Below, one piece after another: positions 11,782 through 22,160 of a stretch of DNA of 35,573 nucleotides; position 1 is the first letter of the stretch, and the number at the start of each line of letters is the position of its first letter. The position numbers and the translations under genes were made by a program. The DNA comes from Diplocarpon mali. Taxonomy: Eukaryota; Ascomycota; Leotiomycetes; Helotiales; Drepanopezizaceae. The DNA lies in assembly GCA_024741835.1 (NCBI GenBank), contig JAENRP010000377.1:3691-39263 (forward strand), read 5' to 3'. A model generated the notes under the pieces. That model did not search any database and was not told where the DNA came from. It saw nothing but the letters and a program-made list of their open reading frames with translations.

Positions 11782-13320
11782 GTTGTCGGGAGACGATGAC
11801 TCAAAACCTGTACATAGTGTCTCCTATGAACCAGCAGATTCTTTAGATTCTTTCTGAAGAACCTGCATAGCTGAGATTGAGTCCTTTTAACTACAAACCA
11901 ATTGAAGCCTGAGTCGGATAAAGCCAGTACTTTTCGGAAACTTTAAGATGAAAAATCTTTCATACTGGTTCTCTCATAAATACCCTCTACTTTCGGTATT
12001 TTAGGATTGTTCAAATATATACCTGTAACTAGAAGAAAGGCGTGATAAAGTATAAAGGGGGGAAAACAGGTAATAGTATGTAAGGAGGAGGAGGAGGGAG
12101 GAAGAGGATACGTTTTGAAGAAATTATAAAAAGGATAAAAAGGGTTAAAATTAAGAGCCGCTGCCGGCTAGTAAAACGCTGAATATAATCAAATAAATAT
12201 CGGCTATTGGCGTAAAAGGTTTATCCTAGATTAGAGAACCTAAGTATCTTTCAAGAACGTACTCACCTAAGACCTAAAGGGAACAACTGGTAATTTTTTC
12301 CCCATTTAATGTAATCTATTTGTTCTAAATTATATAGCACAAGCGAGATACGCTATAGTCAGATTTATATATAAGGAGAAACTAGGCTAAAAAGTCCTTA
12401 TATCTTTATTTTTGGCCTAGTATACTTGTAATTCCTGATTCCTTAGATAAGAGTCTAACTTATACCTTAGTCAATAGTTGTTCCCTTTAAGTCTCAGGCG
12501 AGTACATTCTCAGAAGCTGCCCTAAAAAATAGAGTCGCCTTATGTTCTCTATTCTAAGGTAAGCCTTTTACGCTAGTAGCCGATATTCATTTGTTTATAT
12601 TAAGCGTTCTACTAGTCGGCAGCGGCTTTTAATTATAATCCTTTTTATATACTTTATATAAAATTATCCAGATATATCCTTTTCCTTCTCTTCCTTTTTC
12701 TTCTCCTTATATATTATAACCTGTGGGTTCCGTACCGGTATCGATATTTCACAGTGAAATGAATATGAATTAGACAGTCAATATTTGTCTATTTGTAAAG
12801 TCTGCCCTTCTTCAAGGAACCGATACAATGCCTTTATACCCCCGAATCATCTCCCCTCTACTATTCCTCCAAGCCTATAACTGCTATACCTGCCGAGGGC
12901 CTTAGTTGGGAAACCGTCCACGGTCTCATTGAAATATGCCCGACTCTATGTAATAGACAAATACAGGATGATCCTAGGAATAAGGGGAACGAGCGTTTAT
13001 AGGAGTAATATGCGTACCAACATAATCTGCCTCTCTCTACTTTATATCCTTTAGTAAGCCTTTCCTCTAACTATAGGTATATATTTAGAAAATTTTAAAG
13101 TACTTATGTAAGATCGAAAGTAGAGAGTATTTATAAAAGAAGTAGTAAAATAGAAAGAATTTTTTTGATTTCGACGTTCTCGAAAGTTATAGCTTTATTC
13201 ATGTTAGGTTTTGATTAATTCGTAATTGAAAGGGTTTAAATTTAGCTTAACAAACTCTTAAAGAGTCTGCAGGTTCGTAGGAGACACCGCGTACAGGTAT
13301 TGAGTCGTCGTCTCCCTGGA
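11782..13320. repeat. Imperfect ~1.5 kb palindromic repeat element, RIP-like decay
   Basis: Two pairs of inverted arms are nested. Outer arms: 11782-12060 pairs with 13037-13320. Inner arms: 12067-12290 pairs with 12475-12723. The arms keep clear matches such as GCCGCTGCCG...CTAGTA inverted, and AGACGATGACTC versus its reverse complement, but differ at many C/T and G/A positions. The centre is 12291-12474. The right side carries about 313 bp (12724-13036) with no partner in the left arm. The sequence is very AT-rich with no surviving frame. It could be a foldback DNA transposon or two insertions in opposite orientation; I cannot assign a superfamily. Confidence 0.6.
12724..13036. other. Unpaired insert within the palindrome's right arm
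   Basis: This segment interrupts the symmetry between the inner and outer right arms and is less AT-rich than its surroundings. It has a short inverted pair near its ends (TATTTGTCTAT / ATAGACAAATA) but no terminal repeats or target duplication that I can define. It may be a secondary insertion, or sequence that was lost from the left arm. Confidence 0.35.
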
Positions 13321-13429
13321 ATTACAGGTATGCTAGGATAAATATTAAAGATATAGGGAATTTTGAAACTAGTTTCTCCTTAAATATAAAATACTGTATA
13401 GCGTCTTCTACTTATGCTATGTAGTTTAG

Positions 13430-13535
13430 TGTTAGAAATATACAAGGATCGGAGATTATGGCTTAGTAAGCATACCTTGTATATATACTCCTACAGCTCC
13501 ATAGAACTCAGAATCTACACCTTTAAATTCTGTCA
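13430..13535. mobile_element. Solo LTR (Ty1/copia-like), 106 bp
   Basis: Starts TGTTAGAAATATA and ends TTCTGTCA, so it has TG...CA ends, and is flanked on both sides by a perfect 5-bp direct repeat TTTAG (13425-13429 and 13536-13540). A related copy lies at 27540-27835. The 5-bp duplication with TG...CA ends indicates an LTR left after recombination of a full retroelement. Assignment to copia rests on the short LTR and is inference. Confidence 0.8.
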
Positions 13536-13655
13536 TTTAGAAACAATACAGCATATTAAAATGAAAAAATTAAACATCATTATTTAAACGTTTTTCTAGC
13601 TTGCGATATATCAAAATAACAATAAACTGCAACTTCAGTCGAAAGCTTATCTGTA

Positions 13656-13862
13656 TTAGACTTCAGACCACCTGGATTGGCTTCGCTTAAGATAGGGGAT
13701 ATTAGTGCTGATATCAAGAGCCACACCTAACCTCAATAGAAGCTTATAATCTATCTGTTGATTTTGAAGGATAAGATTAATTGAGCCATTATTGGCTTCG
13801 CCTCTAACACATTGAAGATATGCATCAGTGCCTGATTCCTGACTGCGTCTACAAACTGGCAA
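13656..13862 (-). pseudogene. Small coding remnant, minus strand
   Basis: A 68-aa frame starting ATG (MPVCRRSQESG) has non-repetitive composition with alternating hydrophobic residues (LLLRLGVALDIS). It sits inside the AT-rich island between a solo LTR and another remnant. No domain is recognised and no splice partners are visible. It may be a gene scrap or chance. Confidence 0.2.
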
Positions 13863-13992
13863 CAGCCAAGTCTAGTACTACATGATCTAGGAAACTAGAG
13901 GATATGGGCCCTGAGATACCGAAAGTCACTAACCCAACCTTTTATATCAGAGATCATCAAGAACGCTAAGTAGATTCCTATTCTCTGCCTAT

Positions 13993-14271
13993 TTGCTCAT
14001 TGATATCGGTATAAATGAAGCTTCTGTGTCGAACCTATCTTCTATCTATGATGTTAACGAGTTGAAATTGATGAAATTTCAGAATTCTACATGGACTGCG
14101 ATTCCTCTTGAGAGCCTCGAAGCTTCTTATTGTCCAGTCAGAGGTTTTCATTTTCGCCGCTTCAATCATCAAGCTTCAAGACCTAAGTCAGTTGGGGAGA
14201 TTGATATGGATACGTGCAGATCACGAATAGCGTGGGATGAAAATGATAATATTCTGGTAACCACTTCCTAA
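13993..14271 (+). pseudogene. Coding remnant, plus strand
   Basis: An open frame of about 92 aa without a clear initiating ATG; the first in-frame ATG is internal, just before KFQNSTW. The C-terminal half reads like real protein (TWTAIPLESLEASY, then SRIAWDENDN) and ends at TAA. It may be the last exon of a gene whose 5' part was lost in the AT-rich island. The family is unknown. Confidence 0.3.
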
Positions 14272-15360
14272 GTCTTGAGTCTTGATACCGGGATATTTGG
14301 AGCCATTAAAGATCTCCTGTAGATCAAATTCTCCGTGAAGCCAGCGTGCATTGCTCAGCTGTCACATAGCCCACTAATATGGGAGACATTGATTTCTACA
14401 AGACTATGATGGTGCCCTTGCATTATTCCAAATGTAAATATAATTCATTCTAATCAAGATTAATTTGAGGGACAATCCACATGAAACTGGCTTCTCCGAA
14501 ATGGAGTGTTCGGATCTCAAGACAAATTTGATGAATTCCACCCATACCATTCGAGGCCTTGAACAACACAATTACCACAACGCGCATCGTATACCGTAGC
14601 CCCGATATCTTTCCATCAAAGTCTCGGGCGAGAATCCTCGAGGTTGCCGGTAGTACTTCTTGAACCTGAAGTTGACGTTACGCTAGGAGTGAGCTCTAGC
14701 TACTCTCTCACGAGATGAATGCGTTTTCATATTGGACACAATCTTAGCCCCGATTTCGGCTTCGCCAAACTCACCGAGTCGCCTTCAAATTTAAAAAGAA
14801 ATCCGACAACATCTATAGAATGAACGCACATTTTTCTTAACAAAATCGCCAACATTGCCAGGTCAGCGTTTGCTTGGAAAATAAAAACCCAGCCAGAAAC
14901 TTAAGTGTTGAAGAAAAGAAGAAGAAGAAGAAGAAGAAGAAGAAGAAGAAGAAGAAGAAGAAGAGAAGAAGAAGAGCTTCTTCGGCTTGCTCTAGCCTAG
15001 TAAATATCCAGATCCATGAACTCAACAGCCACACGGCGTTATCCCAGATCTTGATGTCGCTCTCTCGACACAGCTCTCCCGCTGCCAATAATCACATCAT
15101 ACCTACGCCCAAGTAACGTTCACAGCTATTCTCTAGCCATAGCCATATTCAACTGGTTTAACAGCCCTAGATTTCTTTCTCGCATAGAACCAGACACCCA
15201 CCAACTTATAATTCAATACTGACAAGAGCATGTTCAACGCCCTATCAAAAAATTCAAGCCACATCACCCCCAGATCCCACTAGCTAGATGACCTCCTCTT
15301 GAATCAGCAACCACCCAGTCCTGCCTGGCCGTGTATCGCGTCGGTTACAACATGAATAAA
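14272..15360. other. Intergenic stretch, no gene seen
   Basis: I see only a (GAA)n tract and moderately AT-rich sequence. Frames overlapping the GAA tract encode poly-Lys or poly-Phe and are artefacts of the repeat. Confidence 0.5.
14911..14975. repeat. (GAA)n microsatellite
   Basis: Nearly uninterrupted GAA repeats over about 65 bp, with one GAGAA break near the right end. Confidence 0.95.
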
Positions 15361-15660
15361 TCATATTAATAAGCCAAAACCACACATAGACAGCAGATCA
15401 TCTAGCCCGTTCCCAGTCACCTGTCCCAATCGCAGAATCAACCACCCCCGAACATGTATTCTACACATATGCCACACCCAGATCCTCACCGACGTGCCCC
15501 TCCTTATTTCAACAATCACCAGTTCCGCACAACCTAATCCCCGAGTCTTCTTAATCTCATAGACACAGACCCAAGCTTCCTCATCCCTGGTTTCCTTGCC
15601 CAATCCATGATGATCAATCTCAATCAGCGTCCCCTGCGATGACGAAGGGACGATGTACAT
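15361..15660 (-). CDS. Hypothetical small protein, 99 aa
   Basis: A minus-strand frame with a true ATG (MYIVPSSSQGTLIEID), regular codon use and a beta-like alternation (AWVCVYEIKK, ELVIVEIRR, VRIWVWHM). A second frame at 15867-15664 (starting MMWPLSDL) lies just upstream on the same strand but in another frame and is closed by TAG, so the two may be parts of one broken or spliced gene. No homologous family is recognised. It could be a real small gene, a last exon or chance. Confidence 0.3.
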   Translation of the reverse strand: MYIVPSSSQGTLIEIDHHGLGKETRDEEAWVCVYEIKKTRGLGCAELVIVEIRRGTSVRIWVWHMCRIHVRGWLILRLGQVTGNGLDDLLSMCGFGLLI

Positions 15661-16192
15661 TCGCTAGCTAGCTATTCCTTCTAAGGCTGAAGCCCTTCCT
15701 GGAATCAGTGAGGCCGCTTTCAGTATCGTCGGCAACATACGTGAGCCTTGATAATTGCCTGACAAAGAGATGGCCGCTCTGCTATCGCCCGAATATATCT
15801 CGTCTGGAACGGGGTCTTTACGCTGTCCTGTCCTCCGAGAAACAAGGTCCGAAAGGGGCCACATCACTAAGCTGCCACTCCCATAACAGAATACATCCCT
15901 CCAGTCGTGTGAGCTTCACAGTATCTACAACAGGAGGAAATCCCAATTCCGTACTTCCCAGCCAGCGTAGTCTGATGCTCAACAGTCACGTAAAGTTCAC
16001 GTTATATTCAAAGCATCAGTTGGTCTGCGGAACTTTAATTTTCTTCGTTGGTGCGCATGGTCGTTCCATCATTCATTTCATCCAGGGCTATTCGCCAGAG
16101 TGGGTATCTACTCTACAAAAATCATGAAACCCCCGCCTCCCCATCCACACCCAGAGCGCCAGACAACAGACACCAAACGAAGCGGCAAAGAT

Positions 16193-16744
16193 TCACTCCC
16201 CAACCGTCTCACCTTCGTTTTCCTTCTCCTCCTCACGGATGGAGGGAGCAGCGGAACGAGGGGGAGAGGCCGAGTAGAGGTCCTCCTCCGGGAAAGAAGC
16301 GACCGGAGCAGCGACAGAGGCGGCGATAGACGGAGCGGCGGAAACGGCGGGGGAGAGGTCCTCGCGAGAGGTGGTGGCGGAGGCGGCGGGAGGGGGGGTG
16401 TCAAGAGCAAGCGTGCTGATGTCGCCGCTGGAGGCAGCAAAAGGAGCAATGCTCGGGCGGGGCGGAGCGGAGGCAGAGGAGGACGAGACACCTTCTTCGG
16501 CCGTGTCGCCGTTCTTGCTGCTTGCCGCGTACTCAGTGCCGTCGACGGGGACGATTTCTTCGTTAAGACGACGTCTCGCCGAGTAGTAAGCCTCGTCTCT
16601 CCCATCTTCACCCGAGAAAGAAGGAAAGGGAATCGTGACCGGCGGAGGCGGATCACGTGGAGGGAGAGGTGATGATATGAAGAAGGGTCCGTACGGAGCA
16701 GCTGTTCGGCTCGGACGGCTCGGTCTGCTGAAACAGGAACCCAT
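16193..16744 (-). CDS. Possible separate 183-aa product starting MGSCFS
   Basis: Within the long frame above, an ATG at 16744 begins MGSCFSRPSRP. Gly2 and Ser6 fit the N-myristoylation consensus and Cys4 is a typical palmitoylation site; such a motif functions only at a true N-terminus. The downstream 183 aa are Pro/Ser/Ala-rich with a short ordered piece (YYSARRRLNEEIVPVDGTEY). Upstream coding continues without a stop, so this is either chance within one long protein, an alternative start, or a second gene abutting the first. It is listed as an alternative to the previous entry, not as an addition. Confidence 0.3.
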   Translation of the reverse strand: MGSCFSRPSRPSRTAAPYGPFFISSPLPPRDPPPPVTIPFPSFSGEDGRDEAYYSARRRLNEEIVPVDGTEYAASSKNGDTAEEGVSSSSASAPPRPSIAPFAASSGDISTLALDTPPPAASATTSREDLSPAVSAAPSIAASVAAPVASFPEEDLYSASPPRSAAPSIREEEKENEGETVGE

Positions 16745-19601
16745 GCTGGCGGTTCTTGTGGTGGAAGTGGTGGGGTTGGTGAAGAGGGATGGTGGGTGTT
16801 CAGAATCGGAGTCGGAGAAGTCGGGGGGTGGTGGGTAGAACTGGAGAGTCGTATCGAAGTTGATCGACTTTCGCGGCTTCGTGGTCTTCGTGTCTGCTAT
16901 CGTCGAAGCCGGGTTGTGGGTGGTTTGCGAACCGAAGCTGCTCTGCTTCTTGAGAATTGGTTTGGGACGCTGCGAACTATCGGCAGATTCACGTGGCGTT
17001 GACGTGCTGCTATCGCGAGAAGCTTCAAACTTGTTGCTATCTTGCGAAGCTAGCGTGCTCGAAGAACTTCTTTGCTTGGAGGAGATAGAAAACGGCTTGT
17101 GACTGCTGAATTCTTCGTTCAAGGTAGTTGCAGATGCCTTTCTGCGCGTGAGTAGGCTGCTCAAGCTGCTCTTCTTCTTGAGAGTCTGTGACTGCGGTGC
17201 TGTCTCACTCTTGAAAGGGTCAGTCTTCAAGAATCCGTAATTGTCAGAAGGAAGTCTCTTAGGGGGGTGCCTGGCGCTCAATTGAGCGGGTCGCAGAGAT
17301 TGCTGAGGCAAAAGAGGATCGGAACTCGCTGAAGATCTTACCAAGATCGAGTGAACGGGGTTGGAAGAGGCTTGTTCGAGAAGTGGAAGTAGTAGTTCGA
17401 TCTCCTCTGGCGATGGTGAGATTCGCTTTGTTTTGGCAAGACTTGACGCGATGACGGTCACGTTACCTCCTACCGAACTCGCCTCATTGACTGTCACCAA
17501 AGACGAGCTCGTCTCAGGACGGTACAAGAGCGGTTGGGCCGCCAAAAAAGACTCCGGAGAACTTCTTGGCCAATGATTCAGTGCCGCGTACTTCCCCTTG
17601 TAACCCGGCGGGGGCGGAAGAGGTTCATTAGGAGGGGGACCAGCTGAATCCATCAGAGGACTTGTTCTTGTTCGCTCTCTGATGCTCATCTCACCACCCA
17701 ACGGCGAACTCGCAGAAGGCGATCTACGAGGACCTGGTTCTCTCAACAGCGAGACCAAATACTTGTCAGAACGGTTTCGAACTGCAGGTACCGACTTCAA
17801 TCCATCTGCTATTTCCTGGCTTCTTTCGACGCTGAGAGGCGACTCGGTTCGTTTCCTTGGATATTGATGACTGACCGGAACTCTGAGATCCTTTCGCAGA
17901 GAGACCTCGGCATCAGACAAACTTCGAACTTGATCCATCGAGCGAGCAACGCGCAGAGAAGGGACGGTTGGTGCATATACAAGAGGAGCAAGGCCCAGTA
18001 CTTCCAGAGGCGGTGGTTTGAATCCGTAGGGTTTGGATAGTGCCCGCTCCCGGGTTGAATGTTGGGTTGGCTCTTGAGTTAGCCCATGATCTGGCTGCTG
18101 ATTTGACTCGTGGATTATCTCCTGGCTCGGTCTCAAAGATTGAAACCTTGGCTGGGTACTTGATGGAGTCGTGTCCCATCGTTTCTTACTAACATTGACC
18201 GTAGAATCAGAGAACTCTGGCTGTTTGGATAAGCCGACGTCCACCATAGACTGTGAGTACAGTTTTTTCGTTCTGAATCCTTCGAGGTTTACACCAGCCA
18301 CAACGGTTGGGTTGCTCTCCTTTCTACGAAACACCGTACGAAGATTTCCCAAGCTTGATATAGCTTTAAGCGTCTTTTCTGCGCTTCCAAACTCCTGGGT
18401 CTTCGATCTCCTCAAGCTCTTTGTTGAAGATTCCGAGCTAACGCAAGTGTTCATAGGAGGACCGATACCAGTGTTCATGCTTCTACAGCTCGGGATATAG
18501 CCCTCGACACGCGGGAAGCATCCGATGCCATAGATCTTTTGCGCTTCCTCAACCATGGTCTCTGCCCAATCGAGGTAGTTGACCAAAGTCTTCCGAACAT
18601 AAGGCCACGAGCTTGAGCCGTGTTTAGCCCGAGCACTCTCGACAAGATCAAGCATGATCTGAGGGCCGTTACGATCTACCTCGAGAAGTAATCGGTAGAA
18701 CTTGGCGCGGTGGTATTGCGGGATCCTCGGGTCAAACTTTTCGTTTGGGATCTCCTGGGGAGATGGCGGGAAGAGAGTGTTCAGGATAGCCAGTGCGTGT
18801 GCTTTGTCAAAGTCTTTCTCTGCCAGTACAAACATCATGGTATTTTCAAAAGTTAGCACATATTCTTTCTTCTTTCCGAAAAGGTACAACATACCCATTT
18901 CCTCAACTCAACAAAAAGGTTTGAGTACGCTCCTGCAGTGCGGTAGTCAAAAGCTTGTGTGGCCTCCACCCACAAAAGACCAGATGGGTAATCTTGCAGG
19001 ATGCTTTCCCAGTTGCTCTTGGTAATAGACAAGTTTCTGGCCGCTTGTCTAAGCCAGTTCCGTCTGGTAAACTCCAGATCCCGCAGATAGTCCAGTGCTA
19101 CTAACGCATTATCAAACCTAACATCATCCAGATTCTCAGTGAAGACCTGATCAAGACAGTATCTACGAATAATAGGGAGTGGTAAGCCAATGCTGGGGCT
19201 CTGATCCCAGTTGGAGACATCATGTCCCTTAATCCTGCGCTGGGTATCTTCTTGCGACTGTGTTTGTGGAATAGGAACATTAAGCAAGATATGATTTCCG
19301 TGGTCCATGAACCGATCGTCAGGGTTATTGTTCTCGTCAAAGTTGGGATCTTCTCTTGCATCTCCAGGTTTGCGGATATCCGTAACTCTCATATCATCGA
19401 TTGAAGGGGTAATGCGACCTTGAGCAAACAGGAAGCCGGAGATCAATCTGCCTTGGTTGTTATTGTACCAGTAGTCATAACTCTCTCTGAGCCTAGGATG
19501 ATTTAAGCATAGCAGACCTGATTTGAAATGTTAAAGATTTGAGCCCAAGGACGCAAAAGTCGAAAGTGAAGTACAGACATACCCGTATGAACAGAGAACA
19601 T
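16193..19601 (-). CDS. Uncharacterised long fungal protein, spliced
   Basis: Exon 1 is 19601-19583 (ATG, MFSVHT). Intron 1 is 19582-19518 (65 nt, GTATGT ... TTTAAC ... TCAG) and exon 2 is 19517-18895, with the frame preserved (RLRESYDYWYNNNQGR). After K-W the frame stops, while the adjacent frame runs on without a break to TAG at 16193. The join at 18895 is either a 75-78 nt intron with a poor acceptor or a 1-nt deletion in GGG (see findings). Predicted length is about 1090-1114 aa. The first 350 residues look globular (FTRRNWLRQAARNL; RAKFYRLLLEVDRNGPQ). The rest is Ser/Pro-rich and probably disordered. No catalytic motif or known domain is seen. An internal MGSCFS begins at 16744. Confidence 0.65.
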
Positions 19602-19759
19602 GATTTCAAGGATTATTAGAAATTGGACAAGGCTATAGCCGGTTATACAAACTGCATAGAGACCCTTTGCAAATCTTCCTTATCAGAGAGGTTCAGGTTG
19701 TAAGTCAATAGGCTGAACAAGTGAAGAAGCCGAAACTGTGAAAATCTTTAGAGTTAATG

Positions 19760-20115
19760 CTAGGAGCAAGAACTGTGTGCTTAAATGTAAGTAATTGCAC
19801 TTGCTAAGCCGTACCAGACTCAAGAATGCAGCAAAAGCTCTATACGAACGCGTCGAAGTTCTGCACAATTGAAGCAATTGAAGTTGTAGCTGCTGTGGTC
19901 GAAGATGTCGAAGTCGAAAGATCAGTGAGAGCTGAAGCTGCAAGCAGGCATCCCAGGTCAGAAGCAAGGAACTGCAACTAGGAAGTAGTAGCAGACTGAG
20001 AGATGCAGTCTAAGCTCCTTAAGAACACGTTGAAACTACGCGTTGTAAAAGCAACAAAGGTTGTAGCTGTTGTGGTTTAGAAGGTTGAGGTTCAAGATCG
20101 ATTGAAGATGGAGGT
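19760..20115. repeat. Two degenerate ~177-bp tandem units
   Basis: The segment from about 19811 (CCAGACTCAAGAATGCAG ... GTTGTAGCTGCTGTGGT) is repeated from about 19988 (GCAGACTGAGAGATGCAG ... GTTGTAGCTGTTGTGGT) with many substitutions. No conserved reading frame spans both units. It lies upstream of the long minus-strand gene. Confidence 0.55.
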
Positions 20116-20263
20116 GGGATTGAGGTGGGAAGCGAAAAGCGCGTCGCCGATATGAAAGCTGAACTCGTTGGCATCTTTAGGCTCCAAAGGTTCTAAGCAA
20201 GTAAGACCACATACGATACTGAAAACAGCTGCCCACCTCTATTGCATTTCTTCACGGGAGGAG

Positions 20264-20631
20264 TTATCCACCATGGCAACCGGCCAGTACAGGGCAGGCT
20301 GCACGCTCAACTCTTCGTAGGTCTGTATAGCTGCTCACCTGAGAAAGAATACTAAGTAAGCAATTCTTGCTTTCTGGGCTGTGGAGCACAGCTTGAGCAG
20401 AGTAAAGGACGTCTGCGGCTGTAATCTCCCCAGAAATTTCACCTTTTTTTGCATTATCATCTTGCAGTAAAGCAAATTCTCCAGGATCACAACACAAACA
20501 GTAGGTACTAAGAGGGTAAGCGTCCAACCAGCACATGAGTGATATCTATCAATTCCATTTTTGAAATATGGCAACGGCACATCATCAAGCACACAGATAC
20601 AACATCTCAAGGGAACCTCTGATACCAGCAA
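20264..20631 (-). pseudogene. Coding-like fragment, minus strand
   Basis: Two overlapping minus frames look coding in succession. 20631 onward gives a hydrophobic stretch (WTLTLLVPTVCVVILENLL). Then the 20536-20264 frame continues as EFALLQDDNAKKGEISGEI and AADVLYSAQAVLHSPESKN. A good GTGAGC donor follows SILSQ, but no convincing acceptor or next exon is visible. It is probably a frameshifted or truncated gene; the family is unknown. Confidence 0.3.
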
Positions 20632-21285
20632 TGAGCTGACTTGACGAAAGTTGAATATCTCAGTATTATGCCGCAGTACCAGTTCAGTACAAAGGAGTAC
20701 AGAAAAGCCATTGATTTTCCAAGGCCCATAGCAATTCTTTCTACTTTACAGTCAGTCACAGCTTGCTGAGGATTTATTCTTCAAGAGTGCCCAAACCTTT
20801 TGATATGGAGAGCAGAGACAAGTATCCTCTTACCTGGTATATATTTCCGTATCCTGCAAGAGTATGATAGCTTGAGGATCTTCGTTAAATATATCCATGA
20901 ATATTTCTAGCATGGTTTCAGAGCCGGAAGATGGTAGCGTAGTAGTTGAGCTAAGTTATTATTCCCTATAGGCGAGCTGGAGACACCATCCGCTTGCCTG
21001 TGAAGAACAAAAATATCCATGCTTGCAATCACCAGGACCTGTGACCATATTCGGCTGCATTAAGATTATTTGGTGCAGCAGGACTTACACCATAGCAAGG
21101 TGTTGACCCTATGGTGGAAGATACGGAGAAAGTAGTCTCAGATCAAAGGGGCATGTTGCTGCTGACTGGTCGCAGCGTGCATCCTGTGGTATTGCTATCG
21201 CAAAGCATACTTGGGGTTGAAATGATGTTAGGACCCGGATTCCAGCTGCATAGTAACTGTATGGTCCTTGGCTAGTAGGTTGAAA
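20632..21285. other. Intergenic, no gene seen
   Basis: No supported frame or repeat. Composition is near the window average. Confidence 0.4.
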
Positions 21286-22160
21286 TTACATTCTGGCTGG
21301 TATTAACCTCTCACTAGCCTTGTAGCCGAGAACCCTATACTGCAACTTTATTCCGAGTCCAAGGTCAACCTTTTTTCCCCTTCTGATTGGCATCTTGGTG
21401 TAGAAAAACATATGTTGTCTGGCATGCCCACCGACTGGCATGAGTCTGGTGACGTGGAATTTTAAAGTTGCCCGCGATTCCGAGTATCGAGAGTCGATGC
21501 ATCGACATGATGTTTCTGTATCTTGATGAACCTTCCAGGAAGGGAAGCAGGTCGCCGTCCAGCAGCCAGGCCTGACTGTATCGAATGGGGAGTTCATCCC
21601 TAAAAAGGAGCAACTGCATGCTGAAAGGGCGAGGTATTGCATAGTACTTAAAATCGGGACCCATATTTCAATACACTTGACATTTCTTTCCTCGCTTTGC
21701 TGTCAGGTGACAAGTCCGATTTGATATACCCAGCAACTGGCTTGAGTCTTATGACCATTTGCCACCGAGCCCTGGCATCGATACTCGCTGCGAGGAACGT
21801 GGTGCTTTCTCATATCGTCGGAGCTTCCAAGAGGGGAATCAGATAACACTCGTCCAAGAAATAAGCCAGGAACTCCTCTGGAAGGACTTCTGTATGCTGG
21901 ATGTTGTGGATGTTGCACCGTGCCACTACTCTGCTCATGTGATTGCTAAAAAGCTGTGTGTGTTTTATGGACCATATGATGCACATAGGTCCTGAGTTGT
22001 GGCGTTTGCAATGTAAAGCGAGGAACCTGGCGAGGAGGCAGGCCGGGCATTCTTGGGCACAGGTTTTGGGAGAGAGCCTTTCCGCACGTTGCAGAGTCAG
22101 TCTCCAGATGTTCTGCTCAATATATACATGATATTCAAGAAGGGTGAGTATTGAAAGAAA
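21286..22160 (-). pseudogene. Decayed minus-strand gene with internal duplication
   Basis: From 22160 to 21810 the minus strand is open for about 116 codons without an ATG near its start, reading QNIWRLTLQRAERLSPKTC, then CPACLLARFLALHCKRHN and ending LLEAPTI-stop. The coding signal then moves to other frames at 21918-21703 (GSSDDMRKHHVPRSEYR ... HKTQASCWVYQIGLV) and 21664-21365 (GSSRYRNIMSMHRLS ... HQTHASRWACQTTYV). These last two resemble each other, indicating an internal duplication about 300 bp apart. Stops and frame changes separate the parts. It is probably a pseudogene; the family is unknown. Confidence 0.35.

Noticed and set aside
11297..14600. CRISPR array or rDNA spacer as an explanation of the AT-rich repeats
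   Set aside because: There are no evenly spaced identical repeats or rRNA sequence; the inverted, diverged arms fit decayed transposons.
14837..15116. Poly-Lys/poly-Phe open frames
   Set aside because: They are produced entirely by the GAA microsatellite.
16100..16672. Open frames antisense to, or in another frame of, the end of the long minus-strand gene
   Set aside because: They are Arg/Gly- or Pro/Leu-rich mirror images of the Ser/Pro/Ala-rich real frame.
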